A DNA stretch of 64,000 bases from Mycobacterium sp. 141 (lineage in GTDB: Bacteria > Actinomycetota > Actinomycetes > Mycobacteriales > Mycobacteriaceae): the NCBI RefSeq assembly GCF_000382405.1, contig NZ_KB908273.1, positions 1 through 64,000 of the forward strand. Reading direction: 5' to 3'. The notes beneath the pieces were generated by a model. That model ran no database searches. It was given only the letters and a program-made list of their open reading frames with translations, and was not told the DNA's origin. Each line of letters starts with the position of its first letter. Position 1 is the first letter of the stretch. A program made the position numbers and the translations under genes. Positions 17,431 to 24,330 of this stretch are shown in pieces.

Positions 17431-17697
17431 GTGGCCGGTGACGAAGAATCGATGACTGCCGTTCTCAACAGGTTGAGGCGGGCCCAGGGGCAGCTTGCCG
17501 GAGTGATTTCCATGATCGAACAGGGCCGAGACTGCAAGGACGTCGTCACGCAACTCGCTGCGGTCAGCCGCGCGCTCGATCGCGCCGGGTTCAAGATTGT
17601 GGCCACCGGGTTGCGGAACTGCATCACTGGCGACGACCAATCTCGAAATCCGTTGACCGAGGCCGAACTAGAAAAGCTGTTCCTAGCCTTGGCGTAA
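17431..17697 (+). CDS. CsoR-family repressor, CstR-like (persulfide-type Cys pair)
   Basis: A helical dimer/tetramer repressor of the CsoR/RcnR/CstR family, 88 residues from the GTG at 17431 (ribosome binding site AGAAGG eight bases upstream; another GTG at 17425). The core reads RLRRAQGQLAGVI and GRDCKDVVTQLAAV, almost the CstR motif. The two cysteines (C35 and C64) are present, but the His of the copper CsoR Cys-His-Cys site is replaced by Gly. This pattern is that of CstR, which forms di- or trisulfides with sulfane sulfur, rather than a copper sensor. It probably represses the peroxiredoxin, DUF302, small Cys protein and mmpSL genes through the operators nearby. Confidence 0.85.
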   Translation: MAGDEESMTAVLNRLRRAQGQLAGVISMIEQGRDCKDVVTQLAAVSRALDRAGFKIVATGLRNCITGDDQSRNPLTEAELEKLFLALA

Positions 17698-17870
17698 GCG
17701 GACCCCACGGGTCGGCGCGCGCCATTGGTTGCGAGCCGTGGGGTTCCAGCTGGGCCGTGGTGCCGCGGCTGGCGTCGGTCCTGGAATCTGTTGCAGCCCA
17801 ACGCCGGAACCGCTCCGCTGCTACAAGGCGTCGCTGAGAACCTACGGCAGGCTACGTCGCGAAGTGGCCG

Positions 17871-18656
17871 TCAGGCGTTGATGATGATCGGATCACCGAT
17901 GCTGACGGTGTTGAAATACCACGCCGCGTTGTCCGGGCTCAGGTTGATGCAGCCGTGGCTGACGTTCGAATTGCCCTGCTGTGCCACCGACCACGGTGCC
18001 GAATGCACGTACACCCCGCCCCAGGTCACTCGGACCGCGTCGTTGACGGTTAACTTGTAGCCCTCCGGGTCACTCAGTGGGATCCCGATGGTCCGCGAAT
18101 CCATCACGACCGTCTTCTCTTTCGACAATGCGGTGAAGGAGCCGACCGGGGTCGGATGCTTGGGCTTGCCCATCGACGCGGGCATGGTGCGCGCAACCTC
18201 GCCGTCGATGCTGACGGTGAAGGTGTGAGCGCTGATATCGGCCACACCGAGCACGGTGGCACCGGTCTCGAAAGTGGTCTTGAAGCCCTCCGCGACAACC
18301 GAGACGGTGGAGTGGCCCGGGTAGAACTGATCCGGGGTCCACCGCATGACGTCATCGCTCAACCAGGTGAACTTCCCGGTCGGGGTGCGCGCCGCAGAGG
18401 TCGACACCCGCAAGCCGTGCTCGGCCGCACCTCGGTCGATGATCGGCTGGCTGAACGTCACCGTGATCGGGTAGGCCACCCCCACGACAGAGCCCGCCGA
18501 CGGCTCGACACTGGCCACCGGGTTCGGGGTGCTGACGGCAGCCTCCGCGACATTAACCGACGCGGCGGTGGCAAGCATGGCGATACCGATCACCGCAAAC
18601 ACTTTTCGGACCGATCCCAGCGCGGTTCGAGGACCGGGCGACGAGGCGTTCAGCAT
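17871..18656 (-). CDS. ldtA: L,D-transpeptidase, LdtMt1-like
   Basis: A peptidoglycan L,D-transpeptidase that makes 3-3 crosslinks in the cell wall. The ATG at 18656 gives a signal peptide ending AEA-AVS. It is followed by an Ig-like bacterial domain (VASVEPSAGSVVGVAYPITV) and the YkuD catalytic domain with HSAPWSV and the active-site SHGCINLS. It aligns along its length with remembered M. tuberculosis LdtMt1 (Rv0116c). The longer frame from 18749 would bury the signal peptide. It is monocistronic and convergent with the CstR-like gene. Confidence 0.92.
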   Translation of the reverse strand: MLNASSPGPRTALGSVRKVFAVIGIAMLATAASVNVAEAAVSTPNPVASVEPSAGSVVGVAYPITVTFSQPIIDRGAAEHGLRVSTSAARTPTGKFTWLSDDVMRWTPDQFYPGHSTVSVVAEGFKTTFETGATVLGVADISAHTFTVSIDGEVARTMPASMGKPKHPTPVGSFTALSKEKTVVMDSRTIGIPLSDPEGYKLTVNDAVRVTWGGVYVHSAPWSVAQQGNSNVSHGCINLSPDNAAWYFNTVSIGDPIIINA

Positions 18657-18893
18657 TACTGCAGTGTAGTTCGTTCGCGCGGCCACCCGCAGTATACGCA
18701 GGCCGAGGCCGGTAAGCGGCACATGGGATTCACGGAGGCAGCGATTCACAGTTACTGCATCGGTGCGCGGCGCACAAACGTTTCACCTAACCGCAAACCA
18801 CCCTGTCGTTACGCGCGACCAGCAACATCGGGTCGCGCTGCAGCACCGGCTGGCGAAACCGAATCGGTAATTGCCGACAGCCGGCGCTGAGCG

Positions 18894-19997
18894 TTACGGC
18901 GTAAGAACCGGTGCCAAGTCAGGCGGTTGATCGCCAGCCGACATCCCGGCCTGGTCCGGAATCTCCCCGGCGGGCTGATCCGACGGGACCTCCGCCGGGG
19001 GCGGCGCGACAGGTGCTGCTGCCGGCACTTCCTCGGACGCCGGCACCGCGGCCGGGGACTGATCGGCACCGGGCTCGACAGCTGATTCCGGTGTCGGTGG
19101 TTGTTGCGCGGGTGGATCGACAGATGCGGGCTCCACGAGCTGTGCGGACGGCGCGGGTGGAACCCCCGTCGTAGCGGGTTGCCGGTGCGGTATCAGCTGC
19201 ATGCTGACGGCCAGAGAGATCGACACGACGAATGTCACCACACCGCCGGCCAGCATCGCTATCGGAGCCAATGTGGCTGAGGTCCAACGCTTTCGGCGCT
19301 CAGGCGTCTCGTCATCAAACATGAACCGGCCGCGCCGCGCCGCGACCAGAGCCGCACCACGGGCCAGCGCGAGTTTGGCCTCAGCCGGCGTGAACACCGG
19401 AACCCCAAGTGCCCGTTCCAGCTTCGGCATAACAGCGCTCAGATCTCCGGCAGAGCCGACGACCACAAGCGCATCCGGACGCTCATCGGCCGCGGCGAAA
19501 ACCTGATGCAGCCAGCCGGACAGCGTCTCGTGGCTGTCGACGAGATGATTGACCGTGCTGCGGACCGGGCCGGCGCCGGGCCGTACGGTCAGCGCGACGA
19601 CCATTTCGGGCTCGATGACACAGATGACCGTGGTGTCGAACCCGACGGCATCGGCGATCCCGCGTGCCAGCGCTTCAGTGGCCTGCGGCAGTCGGATCGG
19701 CCCCGTTCTTCCGAAGCCGGACTCTGAGAGCGAGTTCACGACCTCAGCAGCCTCGCGCTCGGCGTAGTCACTCCACGTGACGCCGACCGAACGCAAGGTG
19801 TGGCCGCTCCGGGCCGCCGTCTGACCCAGGTGCGCGACGGCGGAAACAACCTCGTCGCAAACGTCACTCTCGTCATAGGCCCGCAGGTCGATCGTGTCGT
19901 GCGCGAGGGTGGCGCCGTCGCCGTTTCGCCCCTTGACCAGGACCAGACCGACGCTGGCCGCTGTCATCGAGACGCCGAGCACCGCGTCCACGCGCAT
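18894..19997 (-). CDS. DUF7159-type mycobacterial membrane protein
   Basis: An N-terminal soluble domain of about 235 residues (MRVDAVLGVSMTAASVGLVLV) resembles an actin/ASKHA-like ATPase fold often annotated as DUF7159 in mycobacteria. A single transmembrane helix (about 245-268) and a long Pro/Ala-rich extracytoplasmic tail follow. The ATG at 19997 has GAGGGGGT just upstream. Function is unknown. Membrane topology (cytoplasmic N-domain, external Pro-rich tail) is inferred. Confidence 0.8.
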   Translation of the reverse strand: MRVDAVLGVSMTAASVGLVLVKGRNGDGATLAHDTIDLRAYDESDVCDEVVSAVAHLGQTAARSGHTLRSVGVTWSDYAEREAAEVVNSLSESGFGRTGPIRLPQATEALARGIADAVGFDTTVICVIEPEMVVALTVRPGAGPVRSTVNHLVDSHETLSGWLHQVFAAADERPDALVVVGSAGDLSAVMPKLERALGVPVFTPAEAKLALARGAALVAARRGRFMFDDETPERRKRWTSATLAPIAMLAGGVVTFVVSISLAVSMQLIPHRQPATTGVPPAPSAQLVEPASVDPPAQQPPTPESAVEPGADQSPAAVPASEEVPAAAPVAPPPAEVPSDQPAGEIPDQAGMSAGDQPPDLAPVLTP

Positions 19998-20307
19998 ACC
20001 CCCTCGGAGCTGTGGCCACGACACGGTGGTCCACCGGCACGAGCAACGACGCAAAGCACCGCGGATCCGGACAATGTGGCCGACGTCCACCTGTTCGAGC
20101 TGACCATACCCGCGCCAGGCCGTACGAGCACACTTGGCGCACGGCGGCTTCGCTGACCCCGCGGTACGTGAAAGTGTGCTGCGCCATCAGAATCCGGTGA
20201 ACAGACCCACGCATCGGTTTGCCGATGGATAGGCGAAATTCCGGCCCCGCCTTCGGCTGCGCGACAGGGTCGGCGCCATGACAGCCGCACCTGCTGGAGG
20301 GTGTGCA
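19998..20307. other. Intergenic region
   Basis: About 310 bases between the threonine dehydratase stop and the DUF7159 start, both on the minus strand. Presumably it holds the promoter of the latter. No gene, RNA or repeat was recognised. Confidence 0.45.
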
Positions 20308-21258
20308 CTAGCCATCGGCGAAAACAGCTCTCAGTAACGCCGGTTCGATGTTTCCGCCGGAGACGATGACCACCGCAGGCCCCTCGGGGAACTGCCCGCG
20401 GTGGTAGCCGGCAAGTGCGACGGCCCCGCTCGGCTCGACGACCAGATGCGCCCGGTAGGCCAATTCCCGCATGGCAGAGCGGATCTCGTCCTCGCTGACG
20501 GTGATGACGTCGTCGAGTACGCGCTGCAGATGCGCGAAAGTCAACGCCGAAGGAGTGGACCTCAGCCCGTCGGCTATGGTCCGATTGCGTTGCGCCACAG
20601 GCCAATCTACCAGATGACCGCTGTCCAGCGCTTCGGCGGTGTCGGCCGCGAGTTCCGGTTCGACCCCGAATATCTTGGCTTGCGGGCACAGCGCACGCAC
20701 CGCCGTGCCGATGCCGGAGGCCAGGCCGCCGCCGCTGATCGGGATAAGCACGGTCGCGACTCCGGGGAGGTCTTCGGCGATCTCCAGCCCGACGGTGCCC
20801 TGCCCGGCGATGACGTCGAGGTCGTCGAATGGCGGTATCAGCACCCCTCCCGTGCGTTCGACGACTTCGGCGGCCACCCGCTCGCGTTGACCAGCCGCGC
20901 ACAGCACCACGTCTGCGCCGTACGCCCGGGTCGCGGCAACCTTGACGGCGGGGGTCTCCTCGGGCATCACGATATGCGCGACTACGCCATAACTTGCCGC
21001 GGCACAGGCGACCGCCTGGGCGTGATTGCCGCTGGAATACGCCACGACTCCCCTAGCCCGGACCCCTGGATCCAGTCGGCCGAGCGCGTTGAACGCGCCA
21101 CGGATCTTGAAAGCGCCCATCGGCTGCAGATTCTCGGGTTTGATCCACAGCGGGCGGTCGGGGTCGGCCCACGTGGCAGGCAGCAGCGGGGTGCGGATCA
21201 CGTCGGCGGCGATACGCTCGGCGGCACCGCGTATGTCGTCGATCGTCACCAGTCTCAC
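20308..21258 (-). CDS. Threonine/serine dehydratase family PLP enzyme
   Basis: A 316-residue fold-type II PLP enzyme. The Schiff-base Lys is in GAFKIRGAFNAL (about residue 51), SSGNHAQAVA binds substrate, and SGGGLASG binds the cofactor phosphate. It lacks the C-terminal ACT regulatory domain of biosynthetic IlvA, so it is a catabolic or racemase-type member (threonine dehydratase, serine dehydratase or serine racemase). It starts with GTG at 21258. Confidence 0.88.
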   Translation of the reverse strand: MRLVTIDDIRGAAERIAADVIRTPLLPATWADPDRPLWIKPENLQPMGAFKIRGAFNALGRLDPGVRARGVVAYSSGNHAQAVACAAASYGVVAHIVMPEETPAVKVAATRAYGADVVLCAAGQRERVAAEVVERTGGVLIPPFDDLDVIAGQGTVGLEIAEDLPGVATVLIPISGGGLASGIGTAVRALCPQAKIFGVEPELAADTAEALDSGHLVDWPVAQRNRTIADGLRSTPSALTFAHLQRVLDDVITVSEDEIRSAMRELAYRAHLVVEPSGAVALAGYHRGQFPEGPAVVIVSGGNIEPALLRAVFADG

Positions 21259-21390
21259 GACTCCAAGTCTTCACCCCGGCCATACAGTTGCCGGCGCTCG
21301 GGTGTCGGGCCCGTTGACCGGCACCGTTGAATCATTCCCGCACCGGTAGGACAATCGAGGTCATCGCCGGCCGATCGGGGAGGAACGATC

Positions 21391-21597
21391 ATGACCTATG
21401 CCGACAATGGGGCGTTCGACGACGACGCACCCGAGGCTGATGCAGTCGAACAGCTCACGCCCGTCAATGTCGACGACGATGACATATCCGAATCCAGCCT
21501 GGTTCGTATATCCCCTGATGCCGACGCCGACGAGGCGGACCTCATCGAGCAGGCCACTGCCGTACCGATCGACGACGATCTGGATTTCGACCGCTGA
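21391..21597 (+). CDS. Small acidic conserved protein
   Basis: A 68-residue, strongly acidic protein rich in Asp, Glu and Ala, with repeated V(N/P)(V/I)DDD motifs and no Cys or hydrophobic helix. Likely intrinsically disordered. Good ribosome binding site (GGGGAGGA). It precedes the GerW-like gene by 17 bases and is probably co-transcribed with it. Function not recognised. Confidence 0.65.
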   Translation: MTYADNGAFDDDAPEADAVEQLTPVNVDDDDISESSLVRISPDADADEADLIEQATAVPIDDDLDFDR

Positions 21598-21614
21598 CCC
21601 GAAAGGACGCCGGC

Positions 21615-21941
21615 ATGCGGATGCCCGACGCGTTGGAAGCCCTGTCCACCGATGGCGATCCCGACCGGTTGTTCGGCGAGCCATACCAGACCCCCGACGG
21701 GACCACTGTGATCCCGGTGTCCAAGGTGCACCACCGGCGCGACGGCGGCCGGGTCACCCGCGCGTTCGGTGTGTTCGTGATCAAGGACGGCACCCCGACT
21801 TGGGTCCCTGCGGTGGACGCCACCCGCATCGCCCTGATGGGTGAGCTGATCGGTCTGATCGCGGCCACCCTCGCGACAGTGGCTATGATCCGTCGCCCAC
21901 CGTGGCCGGATCTGCGGGGCGACCTTTCGCGACGCGCCTGA
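21615..21941 (+). CDS. GerW/YtfJ-like membrane-linked protein
   Basis: A 108-residue protein with the GerW/YtfJ-family block FGEPYQTPDGTTVIPVSKV, a central VTRAFGVFVIKDG strand pair, and a C-terminal hydrophobic helix (LMGELIGLIAATLATVAMI). In Bacillus GerW is a sporulation protein, but mycobacteria do not sporulate, and the role here is unknown. Its 3' end overlaps, convergently, the small membrane gene at 21883-22026. Confidence 0.7.
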   Translation: MRMPDALEALSTDGDPDRLFGEPYQTPDGTTVIPVSKVHHRRDGGRVTRAFGVFVIKDGTPTWVPAVDATRIALMGELIGLIAATLATVAMIRRPPWPDLRGDLSRRA

Positions 21942-22026
21942 CGGCAAGCCGCCACACCGCGCCGCAGACCACCAGTACGGCCAGCGCAGCGAAAGCACCG
22001 AACACCGTCACGAACCCGACCGTCAC
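21883..22026 (-). CDS. Possible small single-span membrane protein
   Basis: A 47-residue frame starting with GTG at 22026. It encodes one hydrophobic helix (FGAFAALAVLVVCGAVWRLAV) with a positive flank and a polar tail. It begins 28 bases after the amiS stop on the same strand and could be the last gene of the dimethylformamidase operon. A good ribosome binding site is not evident, so this is tentative. Confidence 0.4.
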   Translation of the reverse strand: MTVGFVTVFGAFAALAVLVVCGAVWRLAVRRVAKGRPADPATVGDGS

Positions 22027-22054
22027 AGCGACGGTGAGCGCTTCGCCTGGTTCT

Positions 22055-22591
22055 TTACACCTGAATTGCTTCGGTGAATACCAGGATTGCTGGAACCAGT
22101 GCGGTGCCGATAGCTTCAGCGACTGCAACCACTGCGGTGACGCGGACAAGGGGTCTGCCCAGCCCCAGGGTGAGGAAGAACAGAAACCACAAGGCCGCCC
22201 ACGCGAACCAGTTACCCGCCATCCACACATTGAAGGCGCCGCTGGAGGTAGACAGCGAATATATTCCGACAGGAAGGGCGACCGCCGTCACCACGAGTGA
22301 GAACCATCCGAGTGCGGCGCCGTTCACACCGGTGAACTGATTGGCGCCTACCCAAAGATAGGTCAGTGCGAAAAGCCCGATGTAGGCGGCCGGGGCGGCG
22401 CTGGCGGCGTCGGTGCTTCGGGCCAGTGTCAGCGCGATGATCACTAATCCGACAAACCCGGTGAAGATGTTGAGAACCGCGATATCTTTGCCTGCCAGCT
22501 GGTTTGGAGCGTTCGGTGTGGCGGTGCGCCACATCCATACTCCGTTGACGAGCAGGCTTGCACCGACGAACACGAGAAATACCGGAAGCAT
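22055..22591 (-). CDS. amiS: AmiS/UreI family amide or urea channel
   Basis: A 178-residue protein with six hydrophobic helices, belonging to the AmiS/UreI family: an inner-membrane channel for short amides or urea. The ATG at 22591 begins directly in the first helix (MLPVFLVFVGASLLVNGVW). The 22654 frame start adds a non-helical leader and is less likely. Its place at the end of the dimethylformamidase cluster suggests uptake of formamides. Confidence 0.85.
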   Translation of the reverse strand: MLPVFLVFVGASLLVNGVWMWRTATPNAPNQLAGKDIAVLNIFTGFVGLVIIALTLARSTDAASAAPAAYIGLFALTYLWVGANQFTGVNGAALGWFSLVVTAVALPVGIYSLSTSSGAFNVWMAGNWFAWAALWFLFFLTLGLGRPLVRVTAVVAVAEAIGTALVPAILVFTEAIQV

Positions 22592-22681
22592 TGCTAAACA
22601 CGCTTTCGTAGTGGGGCCATGGCCGATCCGTTTGGAACACACGATGATCGCCACCTGCGGAATACCAGAGTCCCCGCTAGG

Positions 22682-23377
22682 TCATGATGTAGTCGACTCG
22701 GTGCCGAATACCTCCGCAAACGAATTCTCCCCCAAGGTCATTGAGCCGATGAGGGGGACACGCTTGAGCTGAGAAAGGATCAACAGCGCCTGGATGGCGC
22801 CGTGATCAGGCTTGATAGCGCCGTGCGGCAACTCGACGATGCCGTCGATATGCAGGCCGAGGCGTTCGAGATTGGGCATGAGTGTGCCCGGGCCAGGCCG
22901 CATCAGAAGTCCCGGGCCGACGACGAAAGCCCCCAGTCCTTCGGCTGTCAGGCATCGACACGCCTGAATCATGGCGACATTGGCGGGATCCTCGGTGAGT
23001 GTTACCACTGCACCTATGGGGTCGGTCACGTCGATAAGCTCGGGCGCCCAGTGCCAAGCCGGCATGCCCACGACCAGGTCGATGCCCGACGGCAGATCGA
23101 ACTGTGGGCCGGCCGGATTGGCCACTTTGTAGTCGACGACCTCATGCCGCGAACGGCGCATGGTGAGCGACTGTTGGACCAGTTGGCTACCGCACAGGCC
23201 AACGGCCGTTTCCGCTTCCAGTCGCATGGACAATGGCGCGAGCATATGCCCGCTGTCCGCCCACAGATCGACGATTCGCTGCACACGCCCGAGCCGATAC
23301 GTCAGGTACTCGGCCATGAACGTGATTACCGCGTCATCGAGCAGCGCGGGTTCGCTTCGAAACCACTTCGATTTCAT
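22682..23377 (-). CDS. Degenerate N6-adenine methyltransferase-like protein
   Basis: About 231 residues. The order resembles a class I SAM fold of the HsdM/N6_Mtase type: a nucleotide-binding-like segment RIVDLWADSGHMLAPLS, then DLVVGMPAWHWAP where NPPY/F would stand, then LGAFVVGPGLLMRPGPG and the late IVELPHGAI block. The catalytic NPPY is missing and the G-x-G loop is not canonical, so DNA methylation is unlikely. The gene starts two bases after the Rieske-like stop and lies in the dimethylformamidase cluster, suggesting a protein-protein or regulatory role. This fold reading is inference. Confidence 0.55.
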   Translation of the reverse strand: MKSKWFRSEPALLDDAVITFMAEYLTYRLGRVQRIVDLWADSGHMLAPLSMRLEAETAVGLCGSQLVQQSLTMRRSRHEVVDYKVANPAGPQFDLPSGIDLVVGMPAWHWAPELIDVTDPIGAVVTLTEDPANVAMIQACRCLTAEGLGAFVVGPGLLMRPGPGTLMPNLERLGLHIDGIVELPHGAIKPDHGAIQALLILSQLKRVPLIGSMTLGENSFAEVFGTESTTS

Positions 23378-23379
23378 CG

Positions 23380-24330
23380 TCACCCGGCGCCGGCCATTTC
23401 GCAGCGCTGAGTCGCCCACCGGGCGACCGGCGAGTCCGTCTCATCGTCGACAGATGGCAGGGTTTCGATCATTCTGCGCCACGTATGCTCCACGGTCGGC
23501 CATGACGCCGGCGCCGACTCGCGTCCGTAGAGGGCCACCGTGATCTCGGTGCGACCGAGGTTGACTGGCTTGGCGATCAGGATCGCGCGATGTGTCGGCA
23601 ACTCCACAATCGTCAGATTGGGGAACCCGGATATGACCACCGCCGACCGCAGACCTCCCCGATCACCTGGTAGCGGTCGCAGACCGTCAGGTAAGTCTTG
23701 CGGCGGAATGATCACGGAAACATTCGATACGGGGTCGCGTGCACCCATCGCATAGGCCAGGCGCGCCGCTACATAACGCCAATTACACACGGCATCAACG
23801 TGAAAGTAACTGTGGAAGCGCAGATCGGATGATGCGGACACCAGGGCGCTGACGCCCTCCGGGGTCTGATCGGCCAAGGGGGCAGGCTCATGCCCGGGGA
23901 GAGCGACGAAGATCACCGGTCCAGCCGTGGCGACGCGGATCGCTACCCGACGAGACGGACGGGCGCCGACCATCTGCCGGATGAGCCGGTTCTCGGAGAC
24001 GCCGGGACGGAGGACGTCTCCGTCCCGGCTGTGCCCGCACGAAACATAAGCGCATTCGACTTTTGCTCCGTTGCTACATTGCGCGGGGATATTCCAGCAC
24101 GAGCCCTGCTGGAATGCGTTATATCCACCGTCGAGGTGTCCCTGGCTGGTCCGCAAGACATGGACTCCGTGATCGCCAATCGTCGCCGGGAGGATCTCCC
24201 CTGGTTCTGCGATCATCTCCTCGACACCGGCCGCCACCCAGCATCGACTCCACAGCTGGGCGTTCTCGTCGGAAAACTGCGGAAGTCGCGAAATAGCGGT
24301 CGGTAAGCCGAGATTGGCCGCAGGACTCAC
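23380..24330 (-). CDS. Rieske-oxygenase alpha-subunit-like protein lacking metal ligands
   Basis: A 316-residue protein that follows the order of ring-hydroxylating oxygenase alpha subunits. The N-terminus has LWSRCWVAAGVEE, and the former Rieske domain runs from about residue 55 to 110. The C-terminal catalytic-like part has CNWRYVAARLAY and FPNLTIVELPTHR. In place of the CxH...CxxH cluster ligands the Rieske part reads SCWNIPAQC and CAYVSCGHSRDG. The NWK-D-x-x-H iron site is not visible. It probably no longer carries out oxygenation. It overlaps the dimethylformamidase large-subunit gene by ATGA and is probably co-translated with it. Confidence 0.6.
   Translation of the reverse strand: MSPAANLGLPTAISRLPQFSDENAQLWSRCWVAAGVEEMIAEPGEILPATIGDHGVHVLRTSQGHLDGGYNAFQQGSCWNIPAQCSNGAKVECAYVSCGHSRDGDVLRPGVSENRLIRQMVGARPSRRVAIRVATAGPVIFVALPGHEPAPLADQTPEGVSALVSASSDLRFHSYFHVDAVCNWRYVAARLAYAMGARDPVSNVSVIIPPQDLPDGLRPLPGDRGGLRSAVVISGFPNLTIVELPTHRAILIAKPVNLGRTEITVALYGRESAPASWPTVEHTWRRMIETLPSVDDETDSPVARWATQRCEMAGAG

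Noticed and set aside
9622..17697. Reading the CsoR-family block as a copper-resistance island
   Set aside because: The regulator lacks the copper-site His and the ATPase lacks CPC and CxxC metal motifs.
17702..17744. 9-bp inverted repeat after the CstR-like gene as terminator
   Set aside because: Loop of 25 bases is long and there is no U-tract; too weak to annotate.
19985..20005. ATACCCC half-site near the DUF7159 start
   Set aside because: Only one arm of the operator is present; it overlaps that gene's ribosome binding site.
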